This document shows, one piece after another, positions 20,685-29,321 of a stretch of DNA of 64,000 bases. The translations under genes and the position numbers were made by a program. Positions within the stretch are counted from its first letter, which is position 1. Every line of letters begins with the position of its first letter. The notes beneath the pieces are model-generated. The model was given only the letters and a program-made list of their open reading frames with translations, was not told the DNA's origin and searched no databases. This DNA comes from Alitibacter langaaensis DSM 22999 (GTDB lineage: Bacteria > Pseudomonadota > Gammaproteobacteria > Enterobacterales > Pasteurellaceae), in NCBI RefSeq assembly GCF_003096995.1, contig NZ_QENU01000002.1, positions 180,005 to 244,004 of the forward strand. The letters run 5' to 3'.

Positions 20685-21211
20685 TTGAAAGCAGTGTTGA
20701 TGGGTAACAACACAGCTTAAAAATTTTACAATATAAAACAATGTTATATGAATAATTTGTAAAAAATCTTCAAAATTATGCAGGATTTGGGTGTTTGCAA
20801 ATTAAAATAACTTATTTTGCCTTCAATTTTTAACCAGTCAAATTTACCATTTTTGCGCCGTAAAGCCCCGTTCTTCAGGTTGGGGATATAGCTTTTTTGA
20901 CTTTTTCTCTTGCCCACTCTTCGTATTGGGAAGTTTGATTTTTAACTGGTTTTAAATTCATTTTGCTATGATATTCTGTTTAAGGTTTTTATTATTATAC
21001 CTAATGAATGTTTAAATTGGGGTGTTCACGCAAAAACACATTGACTGCTTTAAATCCGTATGTGGCATTGTGGTGATGGTTATTTTATTTTCTGATATTT
21101 CAAAAGCTTGCGGCTCTCTTGTCCAGACAAGCGATTGGGGATGGAATGTGTGCATTATTACTCCTGAGTAATGAGACTGTATTATAGTAAAGATTTCATA
21201 CATATTGAAAA
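20685..21211. other. Non-coding debris with an IS200/IS605-like hairpin
   Basis: AAGCCCCGTTCTTCAGGTTG followed by GGG (about 20863-20885) forms a CCCC/GGGG hairpin of the kind found at the right end of IS200/IS605 (TnpB-type) elements. No TnpA or TnpB frame is present. On minus, 21012-21155 reads MHTFHPQSLVWTREP and then degenerates, resembling the start of a DUF1349 protein. I see no intact gene. Confidence 0.35.
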
Positions 21212-21220
21212 ACAAGCGGT
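21212..21220 (+). other. Actinobacillus-type uptake signal
   Basis: ACAAGCGGT, the core of the Apl-subclade Pasteurellaceae uptake sequence, is followed by a T-rich stretch and AAATTTGCAAA as in the extended motif. It differs from the AAGTGCGGT used by the backbone. Confidence 0.65.
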
Positions 21221-21261
21221 AGGATTTTGAGAAAAATTTGCAAATTATTTTTTCAAATCCC

Positions 21262-21292
21262 TTGACCTTAACCCTAGGTTAAGCTTTAACAT
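21262..21292 (+). promoter_or_regulatory. CueR/MerR-type promoter of the DUF411-oxidase operon
   Basis: TTGACC (21262-21267) and TAACAT (21287-21292) are separated by 19 bases. The spacer contains the perfect dyad CTTAACC-CTA-GGTTAAG. Over-long 19-bp spacers with a central dyad are the hallmark of MerR-family activated promoters. The likely regulator is the CueR encoded at 29322. Confidence 0.75.
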
Positions 21293-21329
21293 GATGTCCA
21301 TTCAATCTCAATAAAAATAAGGACATCTT

Positions 21330-21785
21330 ATGAAATTACATAAATTCACCCGCTCATTGTTGCTTTTAAGTTTAGGCATAACCGCTTTTGCTCAAGCACA
21401 AACACTTTCTATGGAAGTGTGGAAAAGCCCGACTTGTGGCTGTTGTAATGAATGGATCAGCTATATGCAGAAAAACGGTTTTGAGGTTAAAGTCAACGAA
21501 ACAGGCAATTATGATGCTCATAAGCGCTTTAACATTAAATATGAACATGCTTCTTGCCACACAGCCGTGATTGATGGCTATGTGATTGAAGGACATGTAC
21601 CTGCTGAGGATATCAAACGTTTACTCGCAGAAAAAACCGATGCAATAGGCTTGTCTGCACCGGGAATGCCAATTGGTTCACCAGGTATGGACGGTGAAGC
21701 ATACGGCGGACGCAAAGATCCTTATGATGTTGTTTTGATTAAGAAAAACGGTGAAAGTGAAGTGTTTAAATCCTATAACCAATAG
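21330..21785 (+). CDS. Exported DUF411 metal-binding protein
   Basis: The 151-residue protein has a signal peptide (1-23, ending AQAQ) and a DUF411 domain with thioredoxin-like topology. The motif SPTCGCCNEW gives a CxCC cluster, followed by HASCHTAVIDGYVIEGHVPA with the second conserved Cys and His. Members bind copper or other soft metals in the periplasm. It is the first gene behind the MerR-type promoter and is followed after 13 bases by a multicopper oxidase, which fits periplasmic copper handling. Confidence 0.85.
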   Translation: MKLHKFTRSLLLLSLGITAFAQAQTLSMEVWKSPTCGCCNEWISYMQKNGFEVKVNETGNYDAHKRFNIKYEHASCHTAVIDGYVIEGHVPAEDIKRLLAEKTDAIGLSAPGMPIGSPGMDGEAYGGRKDPYDVVLIKKNGESEVFKSYNQ

Positions 21786-21798
21786 GGGGGAGGAAAGA

Positions 21799-23346
21799 AT
21801 GAAACGTCGAGATTTTTTACGTTATGGAATTGGAATTAGCTTAGCCAGTAGCTCGCTTTATAGCCTTGCGAATATGATGAACCACGCACAACATGGCAAT
21901 ATGGCGATGATGCATTCAGTACCTACTGGCCTAATGCCAACTGAGGCAATGCCTTCAGGTTTATCGCTTAATGGGATGTTGCCAAAACTTGCTAATCAAT
22001 CGACTCAAGCTGGGCTATTCAAAGCCACTTTAAAAGCAGAGCCAATTAAAATTCGCCTCGCAGACAATAAAGAAACGGAATTTTGGGCTTATAACGGACA
22101 ACTACCAGGGCCACAAATTGAAGTATTTGAAGGCGACACCGTAGAAATTGAATTTATCAATCACCTACCACAACCCTCAACAGTACATTGGCACGGCTTA
22201 GATGTACCAAATGAAGCGGATGGTAACCCGATGGATATGGTTGAACCGCAAAGGAAAAAAGTCTATCGCTTTACGCTACCTCAAGGCAGTGCTGGGACAT
22301 ATTGGTACCACCCTCATCCACATGACTATGTTTCCGAACAAGTCTATAAAGGCTTAGCAGGCACTTTCGTTGTTAAAGCGAAAAATGATCCGCTTGCACA
22401 CCTTCCTGAACAACATTGGGTGATTTCCGATCTGCGTTTAAATGCCGATGGCACCATTCCAGCAAACACGATGTTAGATTGGATGAACGGTCGTGAGGGT
22501 GAATTTGTGTTAATCAACGGTCAATATCAGCCCCAGATTCAAGTGAAAACGAATGAACGAATCCGTCTTTGGAATGCCACTAGCGCTCGTTATTTTCGTT
22601 TAAACATTCCAGGGGTGAAATGGATTGTGGTGGGTACCGAAGGTGGTTTACTTGAAAAACCTCGCTCGCCTGTTGATGAACTGCTACTTACACCAGCCGA
22701 ACGCGTTGAAGTGATTATGGTGGGTGAAACGCAAGGAACAGTCAATTTACAAAGCGGTTATTATGATCGCCGTAAGATGATGGTTCAAGAACAGCCTAAA
22801 GATCTCACTTTAGCCACAATTCAGGTGAAATCAGAACCTGTTCAGTTACCTGAAAGCTTAAGGTCCTTGCCTAACTGGGATGAGCCAAAACAGGTTCGCC
22901 AAATTCGCTTTAGTGAAAAAATGATGAACCATACGAATATGCCAATGATGAATCACGGTACACATCACGCTACTACAACACCAACGGACAACCCTATTCC
23001 ACCAATGATGAATGGTATGTTCTTAATCAACGGTCAAACCTTTGATATGAACCGTATTGATTTTGTTACCAAATTGAATGAAGTGGAACAGTGGGAAATC
23101 TTCAATGAAAGCCATATGGATCATCCATTCCATTTACACGGCACTCAATTTGAAGTAATTCAACATACGTTAAACGGTAAAACCTTTAAGCCAGAAGGCA
23201 GAGCGTTAAAAGATGTGGTTAATTTACGCCCTTATGAAAAAGTGATTATTCGCTTTAAGCAAGGACATACTGGGTTGAAAATGTACCATTGCCATATTTT
23301 AGAACATGAAAATCTCGGTATGATGGGGATGTTTAAAGTGGAATAG
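21799..23346 (+). CDS. Multicopper oxidase (CueO/CopA-like), Tat-exported
   Basis: It oxidises Cu(I) to Cu(II) in the periplasm at the expense of O2. I start at MKRRDFLRYGIGISLASS (515 aa), preceded by GGGGGGAGGAAAG; this exposes a twin-arginine signal. Copper ligands appear as HWHG (about 130-133), YWYHPHPHD, HPFHLHG and the C-terminal HCHILEHENLGMM. Two methionine/histidine-rich patches (MMNHAQHGNMAMMH near residue 26 and one around MPMMNHGTHH) suggest extra Cu(I) binding. It is co-transcribed with the DUF411 gene. Confidence 0.9.
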   Translation: MKRRDFLRYGIGISLASSSLYSLANMMNHAQHGNMAMMHSVPTGLMPTEAMPSGLSLNGMLPKLANQSTQAGLFKATLKAEPIKIRLADNKETEFWAYNGQLPGPQIEVFEGDTVEIEFINHLPQPSTVHWHGLDVPNEADGNPMDMVEPQRKKVYRFTLPQGSAGTYWYHPHPHDYVSEQVYKGLAGTFVVKAKNDPLAHLPEQHWVISDLRLNADGTIPANTMLDWMNGREGEFVLINGQYQPQIQVKTNERIRLWNATSARYFRLNIPGVKWIVVGTEGGLLEKPRSPVDELLLTPAERVEVIMVGETQGTVNLQSGYYDRRKMMVQEQPKDLTLATIQVKSEPVQLPESLRSLPNWDEPKQVRQIRFSEKMMNHTNMPMMNHGTHHATTTPTDNPIPPMMNGMFLINGQTFDMNRIDFVTKLNEVEQWEIFNESHMDHPFHLHGTQFEVIQHTLNGKTFKPEGRALKDVVNLRPYEKVIIRFKQGHTGLKMYHCHILEHENLGMMGMFKVE

Positions 23347-23366
23347 TGGTATCTAACTATAAAAAT

Positions 23367-23409
23367 AGAGGGATTTTCGTGAAAATTTGTAAATTGCGAA
23401 AATCCCTCT
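23367..23409. terminator. Long palindromic terminator behind the oxidase
   Basis: AGAGGGATTTTCG and CGAAAATCCCTCT are perfectly complementary across a 17-base loop. It can terminate the + operon and, with TATTTTTATAG on the other side, transcription from the minus strand. Confidence 0.7.
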
Positions 23410-23417
23410 GCTTGTCA

Positions 23418-23501
23418 TTATTTATTCCAACGGTTTAACAACGCAACAAGTGAGAGCATCACAGGCACTTCAACCAATACACCGATAACAGTGGCTACAT
23501 A
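23418..23501 (-). pseudogene. C-terminal scrap of an acr3 arsenite permease
   Basis: The minus strand reads [18 protein letters not shown] and ends LLNRWNK before TAA, matching the last transmembrane helix of the ACR3-like fragments at 29.8 and 31.7 kb but with clearly different codons. Only 27 codons survive. Upstream DNA is a recombinase fossil, so the gene was cut there. Confidence 0.7.
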
Positions 23502-23502
23502 T

Positions 23503-23595
23503 GAACTTATTTAATAACCTATCTGGTAATTCACTTTCCGGTTATATAGATAATATTTTATGGTCTTGATGCTTTAATAAAAGTGAGTATTTTCT
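23503..23595 (-). pseudogene. Fossil of a tyrosine recombinase like the one at 37587-38873
   Basis: In the minus strand one frame gives HKILSI, a stop, then PESELPDRLLNKF. The intact recombinase at 37587-38873 has HKTLSIKPESELPDGLLDEF. Nucleotides align over about 80 bases with scattered substitutions and one short deletion. The copy is broken by stops and frameshifts and ends near the left end of the IS3-like element. Confidence 0.65.
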
Positions 23596-23665
23596 TCTCT
23601 TGGTTTTTTATGATTTATTTTTACAAAATTTAATTATTGATCTGCCCCCAAAAAGTTAGACTACG

Positions 23666-24493
23666 TTAATTCAAGGACTGAGTTCTGTATTGCACAGGGC
23701 TTAGCCCTTTTAGTCTCACTTGAATACGCTCGTGATTGTAATAATGAATATATTTGTGAATAGTTTGTTCGAGTTGCTCAAATGTTTCAAATCGTTTACC
23801 AAAATAACATTCCGTCTTCAATCGCCCGAAAAAGCTTTCCATCGCACTGTTATCCAAGCAATTTCCTTTTCTTGACATACTTTGCACGATGCCATTTTGT
23901 TTCAATATCGCCTGATAACCTGCCATCTGATATTGCCATCCTTGGTCGGAATGTAAAATCGGGCTTGCTCCTTGCGGGAGCTTTGCGACAGCTTGTTTCA
24001 TCATTCGCATTATTTGCTCAAAGTTTGGGCTTCGGGCAAGGTCATAGGCGATAATTTCGCCATTAAATAAGTCCTTAATCGGCGAAAGATAAAGTTTGCC
24101 ATCCGCACATTTAAACTCGGTAATATCCGTGACGAGCTTTTCATTTGGAGCGTTTGTGTGAAAATCCTGTCGCAATAAATTCTCGGCAATTTTACCCACT
24201 TCGCCTTTGTAAGAACGATATTTTCTCTGCTTACATTTTCCTTTTAAATCAAGCTATTGCATTATCGCTTGCACACGCTTATGGTTAATTGCACCGAACA
24301 TTTTTCGCAATGCTAACGTAATACGACGATAGCCATAATTGCCGTCATTTTTGCGATAAATCTCAACAATTTCCTGCCTAATTGCCACATTTTTATCAAT
24401 TTTAAGCTGTAAATGATAAAAGAATGAACAGCGTTTTAAACCTGTCAAATGGAGTAATATTTCCAAGGAAAAATTTACCCTCAACATTTTCAT
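23666..24493 (-). pseudogene. IS3-family transposase orfB with an in-frame amber codon
   Basis: The DDE integrase-like transposase reads MKMLRVNFSLEILLHLTG from 24493, reaches VQAIMQ and meets TAG at 24254-24256. It continues in the same frame as LDLKGKCKQRKYRSYKGEVG into the rve domain: VTDITEF (first D), HSDQGWQYQ (second D), and ESFFGRLKTE (E). A single nonsense codon separates the HTH-like N-terminal part (79 aa) from the catalytic part, so the copy is probably dead unless the stop is read through. Confidence 0.85.
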
Positions 24494-24498
24494 GATGG

Positions 24499-24999
24499 CT
24501 ACTTTTTCCGCATTTTTGCTTGGTTGAGTTCCCTCAACTTTTTTAGGTAAGCATTCTCCGCTTCCAGTTCCAAAATCCGATAACGCAAGCGTTCTTCTTC
24601 GGTTTTGGGTGGGGGAGGCATTTTCGGGTATTTCGGTTTCATTGCTGGTCGTCCTTTCGGCTTTGGAAATAAGCCGTTTATACCTTGTTTTTCAAAGGCT
24701 TGCAACCACTGGCTAATCACCCCTGAATTAGCAATACCAAAATGCAGACAAGCACTTTCTGCAGAAAATTGCCCCTTTTTGACCGCTTGTATGACGGTTA
24801 ATTTAAATTCTGGGGAATATTTTTGCTTCTTACCCAGTACGGCTAAACTATTGATTCCATTATAGTTATATTGCGAAATCCAACGACGTAGCGTGGAGGC
24901 TTTAAGCTGAAATTGCTGGCGAGTGAGTGAGCAATTTTTCCCGTTTTGGAGAAAAAATGCGCTCACTTCTTGTTTGAAAGATTGGTTGTATTTCGTCAT
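24499..24999 (-). CDS. IS3-family transposase orfA (helix-turn-helix)
   Basis: The 166-residue protein begins MTKYNQSFKQEVSAFFLQNG and contains two helix-turn-helix units (about 10-45 and 60-105), a proline-rich hinge (PKMPPPPK), and a C-terminal leucine zipper (YRILELEAENAYLKKL) used to pair with OrfB. OrfB starts six bases downstream. The gene itself is intact. Confidence 0.85.
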   Translation of the reverse strand: MTKYNQSFKQEVSAFFLQNGKNCSLTRQQFQLKASTLRRWISQYNYNGINSLAVLGKKQKYSPEFKLTVIQAVKKGQFSAESACLHFGIANSGVISQWLQAFEKQGINGLFPKPKGRPAMKPKYPKMPPPPKTEEERLRYRILELEAENAYLKKLRELNQAKMRKK

Positions 25000-25055
25000 A
25001 AAAAATCTGCACCTTAATCAGTTGGTTTTTAGTCCAACTTTTGGGGTGCAGATCA

Positions 25056-25318
25056 GACGCTCACTTTGTCGCCGATTTGAAATTCGCCAGCGTCATCGCC
25101 CACCGCCACGACCACGCCTGCCCCTGCATAACCCAAAGTCGCAGGGAACACAGGGTCAATCACATACGCCCCTTCCCGATACATCATCTCGGCACGGTTT
25201 AGTCCCAAAGCGTGCATTTGGATTTGCACTTCGCCCGATTTTGGGCGGGGATTTGTACATCAACGATTTGCAGGACATCAGGCGAACCTGTTTTTGTAAA
25301 TTGGATTTGTTTGCTCAT
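25056..25318 (-). pseudogene. 5' fragment of a quinone reductase/alcohol dehydrogenase-like gene
   Basis: From an ATG at 25318 the minus strand reads MSKQIQFTKTGSPDVLQIVD. A missing C in a C-run shifts the frame after about 26 codons; the other frame continues LGLNRAEMMYREGAYVIDPV and GAGVVVAVGDDAGEF. The gene is cut by the IS3-like element. Its first 55 bases are almost identical to the fragment ending at 32651, after which the two diverge, so two related copies arrived from different donors. Confidence 0.75.
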
Positions 25319-25669
25319 TGTTTTGACCTATATTAAAAATGGGCGTATTTTAGCGTTTTAAAATAACAATAAGAATGGCGAAAAATGGGAAGTTGTTTTT
25401 TAAAAATGGAAAGATTGGGCGTTTTAGTCCGTCTGAAAAAAATGCCGTCTTAAAAAAGCATCAAAGATGTAGGGTGCAACTTGTTGCACCATTTTCCTGA
25501 TGAAATATTGGGTTGGTGCAATGACGCACACTGCGAAACTGTTTGAAAAACACAATGCCGTCTGAAAAAGTATTAAAGACCTTTTCAGACGGCATAAAAA
25601 ACACCGCTTTATCAAAAGCGGTGTTTTTGAGGTCGTTTTGTCATTGGAAGAAGCCTGCGGGGCTGTGGT
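25319..25669. other. Intergenic block with neisserial DUS words
   Basis: There is no gene. It holds ATGCCGTCTTAA (25442-25453, one mismatch), the exact DUS ATGCCGTCTGAA (25555-25566) and its inverse TTCAGACGGCAT (25584-25595), plus a palindrome GGTGCAACTTGTTGCACC near 25475. The paired DUS words form a second hairpin behind copA. Confidence 0.8.
25555..25627 (-). terminator. Double terminator behind copA (hairpin plus inverted DUS pair)
   Basis: Reading the minus strand from copA, ACACCGCTTT/AAAGCGGTGT (25601-25624) forms a hairpin followed by six T. Then an inverted pair of the neisserial DUS (25555-25595) forms a second. Confidence 0.8.
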
Positions 25670-27862
25670 CTACAACTTGCTTTTGCGCAGCCGCAGTGCG
25701 TTGCCGACCACGGATGCCGAGCTTAGGCTCATCGCCAGTGCGGCAATCATCGGCGAGAGCAGCCAGCCGGTAAAGGGGTACAGCACGCCGGCGGCAACGG
25801 GAACCCCCAGTCCGTTGTATAAGAAGGCAAATAACAGGTTTTCCTTCATATTGCGCACGGTGGCCTCAGACAATTTGCGTGCGGTGGCAATACCCCGCAA
25901 ATCGCCTTTGACCAGCGTGATTTGCGCACTGCTCATTGCCACATCGGTGCCGGTACCCATTGCGATGCCGACATCGGCTTTGGCCAGTGCGGGGGCATCG
26001 TTGATGCCGTCGCCTGCCATTGCGACCACCCGCCCTTCGTTCTGAAGCCGCTCGATCAGTGCCAGTTTGTCGGCGGGCTTGACTTCGCCGTGCACTTCGT
26101 CGATGCCCAGTTTTGCGCCCACGGCGTTTGCCGTGGTCAATCCGTCGCCGGTTGCCATAATGATGCGCAGGCCGGCTGCTTTGAGCGAGGCCAATGCTTC
26201 GGGGGTGCTGTCTTTTACAGGATCGGAGACGGCAAGCAGTCCCGCAAGATGTCCGTCCGCAGCCAGATATATCACGCTGGCACCTTCACTGCGCAGGGAT
26301 TCGGCCTGCTCGATCAGTGGTTCGACGCTAAGCCCGTTCTGCTGCATAAACGCCGTGTTGCCCAGTGCCAGCGCACGCCCTTCAACCACGCCGCTCACGC
26401 CGATGCCGCTGCCTGAATCAAACTGTTCGGGTTTGCTCAGCTTCAGCTGTTGTGCCCGTGCGGCCTGCACAATGGCGTCGGCCAGCGGGTGTTCGCTGCC
26501 CTGATCCAAGCTGGCGGCCAAACGCAGCACTTCTTCGGCGGAAAAGCCTGCTGCCGCAACGGCACGGTCAAAGGCGGGTCGGCCTTCGGTGAGTGTGCCG
26601 GTTTTATCAATCACCAAAGTGTCTACTCGCCGCAAGTTTTCGATAGCGGCGGCATCACGGAACAATATGCCCCTGCCTGCCCCGCGTCCTGTGGCGACCA
26701 TCACCGACATCGGCGTGGCCAGTCCCAGTGCACAGGGGCAGGCGATAATCAAGACCGCAACGGCGTTGATCAACCCGAACACCCAAGACGGTTGCGGGCC
26801 GAACACGCCCCAGACAAAGAAAGTGGCAACGGCGACGGCGACAACCGCCAGTACGAAATAGCCTGCCACCCCGTCGGCCATACGCTGCATCGGTGCTTTG
26901 GAGCGCTGCGCCTGGGCCACCATCTGGACAATCTGCGAAAGCACGGTTTCCGAACCGATGCGCTCGGAGCGGATGACGAGCGCACCGCCGGTGTTGAGCG
27001 TGGCGCCGATGACTTTGTCGCCGGTGGCTTTGCGCACCGGCAGCGGCTCGCCGGTCAGCATCGATTCATCTACCGAGCTTGCGCCCTCAACCACCACGCC
27101 ATCGACAGGCACTTTTTCGCCGGGGCGCACACGCAGAAGGTCGCCGATGTGGATGTGGCTGAGCGGCACATCTTCTTCAGCACCGCCCGGGCCGATACGC
27201 CGTGCGGTTTTGGGCGCCAGTCCGAGCAGGGTCTTGATTGCCGCCGAAGTCTGCGACCGGGCTTTGAGTTCGAGCATCTGGCCGAGCAAGGTCAGCGAGA
27301 TGATGACGGCCGCCGCCTCAAAATACACGCCGACCCGCCCCATCGATACAAACGATGCCGGAAAGATGCCGGGTGCAGCGGTGGCAACAACGCTGTAAAC
27401 GAAGGCTGCACTCGTTCCCAGTGCAATCAGCGTCCACATATTGGGACTACGGTTTGCCAGCGACTGCCAACCCCGTGAGAAAAACGGCAGCCCCGCCCAC
27501 AGCACGATCGGCAGCGACAGCACCAGCTCTACCCAGCTTTGTGCGGCCATATCCATCAGGTTCAGACGCTTGCCGAACATCGCCAGCACCAGCACTGCCG
27601 CCGTCAGGGGCAGCGTGTACCAAAAGCGTCGGGAAAAATCACGCAGCTCCGGATTGTCGTCGTCCAATTCAGGCATCAGCGGCTCCAATGCCATACCGCA
27701 AAGAGGGCAGTTGCCGGGGCGGTCTTGCCGGATTTCCGGATGCATCGGGCAGGTGTAGCCCGAAGCAGCCGCTGCATCGGACGGTGTCTGCACAGGGCGG
27801 TGCTGTCCGTGTCCGTGTCGGCACTCGTGGTGTTTGGGCGGTTTGTGTGTTTCTTGCTTCAT
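25670..27862 (-). CDS. copA: Copper-translocating P1B-type ATPase (CopA/SilP type)
   Basis: It pumps Cu(I) (possibly Ag(I)) out of the cytosol. I prefer the ATG at 27862 ([18 protein letters not shown], 730 aa) because GGAG is eight bases upstream. Features are a His-rich N-terminus, a heavy-metal-binding domain YTCPMHPEI...[11 protein letters not shown] instead of the usual CxxC HMA domain, eight transmembrane helices, TGE (about 270), the CPC metal motif (375-377), DKTGT with phosphorylated Asp 419, the SEHPLAD motif and [12 protein letters not shown] content is visibly far above the surrounding DNA and DUS words flank it, so it was taken from a Neisseria-like donor. Confidence 0.92.
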   Translation of the reverse strand: MKQETHKPPKHHECRHGHGQHRPVQTPSDAAAASGYTCPMHPEIRQDRPGNCPLCGMALEPLMPELDDDNPELRDFSRRFWYTLPLTAAVLVLAMFGKRLNLMDMAAQSWVELVLSLPIVLWAGLPFFSRGWQSLANRSPNMWTLIALGTSAAFVYSVVATAAPGIFPASFVSMGRVGVYFEAAAVIISLTLLGQMLELKARSQTSAAIKTLLGLAPKTARRIGPGGAEEDVPLSHIHIGDLLRVRPGEKVPVDGVVVEGASSVDESMLTGEPLPVRKATGDKVIGATLNTGGALVIRSERIGSETVLSQIVQMVAQAQRSKAPMQRMADGVAGYFVLAVVAVAVATFFVWGVFGPQPSWVFGLINAVAVLIIACPCALGLATPMSVMVATGRGAGRGILFRDAAAIENLRRVDTLVIDKTGTLTEGRPAFDRAVAAAGFSAEEVLRLAASLDQGSEHPLADAIVQAARAQQLKLSKPEQFDSGSGIGVSGVVEGRALALGNTAFMQQNGLSVEPLIEQAESLRSEGASVIYLAADGHLAGLLAVSDPVKDSTPEALASLKAAGLRIIMATGDGLTTANAVGAKLGIDEVHGEVKPADKLALIERLQNEGRVVAMAGDGINDAPALAKADVGIAMGTGTDVAMSSAQITLVKGDLRGIATARKLSEATVRNMKENLLFAFLYNGLGVPVAAGVLYPFTGWLLSPMIAALAMSLSSASVVGNALRLRKSKL

Positions 27863-28128
27863 CACAATTTCTCCTGTTGGGTTCATAGGGTCATAACCGG
27901 TCGTTTACCGAAAAAGCAGGTACGGATTGGGCCGGTCAGAATGACGGTTTTTTCAGGCTGCCTGCAAATACCGATGCCGTCTGAAAAAGCATAAGGTTCA
28001 GAACATCGCTTGCCGATGTGTCCGACAAGTCGGCATCATCATTTCCTTGGGGCTTGTTTTAAAGGCTGCCTGAAAACCCCAAATGCCGTCTGAAAAAGCC
28101 TTAAACCTGTTTTCAGACGACCTCAAAA
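27863..28128. other. DUS-rich spacer between copA and the DUF305 gene
   Basis: It contains TTCAGGCTGCCT (27952-27963, inverse of the Kingella-type word AGGCAGCCTGAA), ATGCCGTCTGAA (27974-27985), AGGCTGCCTGAA (28063-28074, Simonsiella type), ATGCCGTCTGAA (28083-28094) and TTCAGACGACCT (28112-28123, inverse of AGGTCGTCTGAA, N. mucosa type). That is five words of four dialects in 170 bases. No gene is seen. Confidence 0.8.
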
Positions 28129-28155
28129 GCACCGCTTTATCAAAAGCGGTGTTTT
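28128..28155 (-). terminator. Terminator of the DUF305 gene
   Basis: CACCGCTTTATCAAAAGCGGTG is a perfect hairpin just behind the stop. It is nearly the same as the one behind copA. Confidence 0.75.
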
Positions 28156-28158
28156 GCC

Positions 28159-28914
28159 TTATTGCCCCTGCTGTTTTAGCCAGTCTTGCATTAGCTTGAT
28201 TTCAGGTTCTTGGGCTTTGATGATGTCTTGAGCGAGCTTTTTCATTTTTTCGTCTTTGCCGAACTGTAATTGCACTTTTGCCATCTCGACCGCCCCTTGA
28301 TGATGCGGAATCATTGCTTTGGCAAAGGCAACATCAGGGTTTGGCTCATTGATTGCCGCCATCATCGCCTCGTGGTGCGCCTTGCCTGCGGCATAGGCCT
28401 TGGCGTGCGGGGCTTGCGGGTTTTGGGTTGCGGTGCCTTTACCCGCCAGCCAAGCGTTCATCAGGTCGATTTCACTTTGTTGCCCATCAATAATCGCTTG
28501 GGCAAGTTTTCTCATTGTTTCGTCTTTGCCAAATTCAAGCTGTACTTTTGCCATCTCAACTGCTCCGATATGGTGCGGAATCATACCTTTGGCAAAAGCG
28601 GTATCAGCATCGGCAAGATTACCCGCTTTGCTCATCTCATCGCCCATCTTGTTCATCATTGCAAGATAGGCTTGGGTATGGGGCGGAGCATTTTGAGTGT
28701 CCATCGCCATAGCAGAGTGGTTCATATTGGCGTGGTTCATCTCTGCGTGCCCGTTTTGGTTATTTGGGCAGTCGTGGGTGGTTTGGGTGTAGTTATTGTC
28801 GCACGCCATCGAGTGCGTCGGCACTTCGTTTTTGCCGTCGGCAAAAGCGGTTGAAGTCGCCAAAACAACAGCGGCAGCGACAAGATGTACGGCACGGTTT
28901 TTGATGAATGTCAT
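28159..28914 (-). CDS. Periplasmic protein with two DUF305 domains
   Basis: The start at MTFIKNRAVHLVAAAVVL (251 aa) has AAGGAGAAT upstream and gives a clean signal peptide ending TSTAFA. Two tandem DUF305 repeats follow (about 90-170 and 175-250), each with MIPHH (AKGMIPHHIGAVEMAKVQLE and AKAMIPHHQGAVEMAKVQLQ) and a conserved helix KLAQ.II. A His/Met-rich linker precedes them. DUF305 proteins are found with copper resistance genes and probably bind copper or other metals through the HH pairs. It lies between the metallothionein-like gene and copA, on the same strand. Confidence 0.8.
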   Translation of the reverse strand: MTFIKNRAVHLVAAAVVLATSTAFADGKNEVPTHSMACDNNYTQTTHDCPNNQNGHAEMNHANMNHSAMAMDTQNAPPHTQAYLAMMNKMGDEMSKAGNLADADTAFAKGMIPHHIGAVEMAKVQLEFGKDETMRKLAQAIIDGQQSEIDLMNAWLAGKGTATQNPQAPHAKAYAAGKAHHEAMMAAINEPNPDVAFAKAMIPHHQGAVEMAKVQLQFGKDEKMKKLAQDIIKAQEPEIKLMQDWLKQQGQ

Positions 28915-28994
28915 TGGATTCTCCTTGTCAAAATGGGCATTGATAACATTGGGCAAATGACAGATTCGCCCAATGTCCATTTCACTATTTGGTT

Positions 28995-29144
28995 TTACGA
29001 TTCACACGCACAGCCGTTGCAAGTGCAGTCATCACAAATGCAGGGCTTGCCGTTTTGGCATTGGCAGTCTGGACGGCAGTTTTGCCCCGTGCAAGACTGG
29101 CAGCCGCAATGGGCGTGTCGGTTTTGAACAAAATCAGCGTTCAT
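28995..29144 (-). CDS. Metallothionein-like 12-cysteine peptide
   Basis: I start at MNADFVQNRHAHCGCQSC (49 aa; GGAGAA upstream). Twelve cysteines occur at residues 13, 15, 18, 23, 27, 29, 35, 37, 40, 42, 45 and 47, in CxC and CxxC spacings, with two histidines ahead. Aromatics and hydrophobics are nearly absent, as in metallothioneins. There is no signal peptide, so it would bind metal in the cytosol. A CueR-type promoter directly upstream and the CueR gene diverging from it point to copper storage or buffering. I do not recognise the exact family. Confidence 0.75.
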   Translation of the reverse strand: MNADFVQNRHAHCGCQSCTGQNCRPDCQCQNGKPCICDDCTCNGCACES

Positions 29145-29236
29145 AACAGTTTCTCCGAATGTTAAGTTAAAGTGGATTATCAAAACAAAGTGCTTTTAAG
29201 CGATTAAAAGCATTGCTTTTTTGTTTTGATGTGCGC

Positions 29237-29267
29237 ATCATAAACCCTAACCTTGCGTTAGGGTCAA
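29237..29267 (-). promoter_or_regulatory. CueR-type promoter of the metallothionein-DUF305-copA cluster
   Basis: On the minus strand TTGACC (29262-29267) and TATGAT (29237-29242) are 19 bases apart. The spacer and edges contain the dyad ACCCTAAC...GTTAGGGT. It lies between cueR and the metallothionein-like gene and can serve autoregulation as well. Confidence 0.8.
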
Positions 29268-29321
29268 GGGTTATTTTTACTTGATAACATTTTTTTACAC
29301 ACCACTCAATAAGGAGCAACA

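Larger units (their letters stand above)
23638..25055 (-). mobile_element. IS3-family (IS150-like) insertion sequence, degenerate
   Basis: The element is 1418 bases long with terminal inverted repeats TGATCTGCCCCCAAAAAGTT (left) and the matching GCAGATCA-ended right end (TGATCTGCACCCCAAAAGTT on minus). It has orfA at 24499-24999 and a split orfB. Flanks show no matching target-site duplication (TAT on the left, GAC on the right), so one side has been rearranged. An Actinobacillus-type uptake word (24782-24790) lies inside orfA. Confidence 0.85.

Noticed and set aside
26450..27478. A 342-codon open frame opposite copA, plus several other long frames in 25.7-27.9 kb
   Set aside because: They are antisense shadows caused by the high GC content; copA on the minus strand has all P-type ATPase motifs, and the shadow products are low-complexity without recognisable domains.
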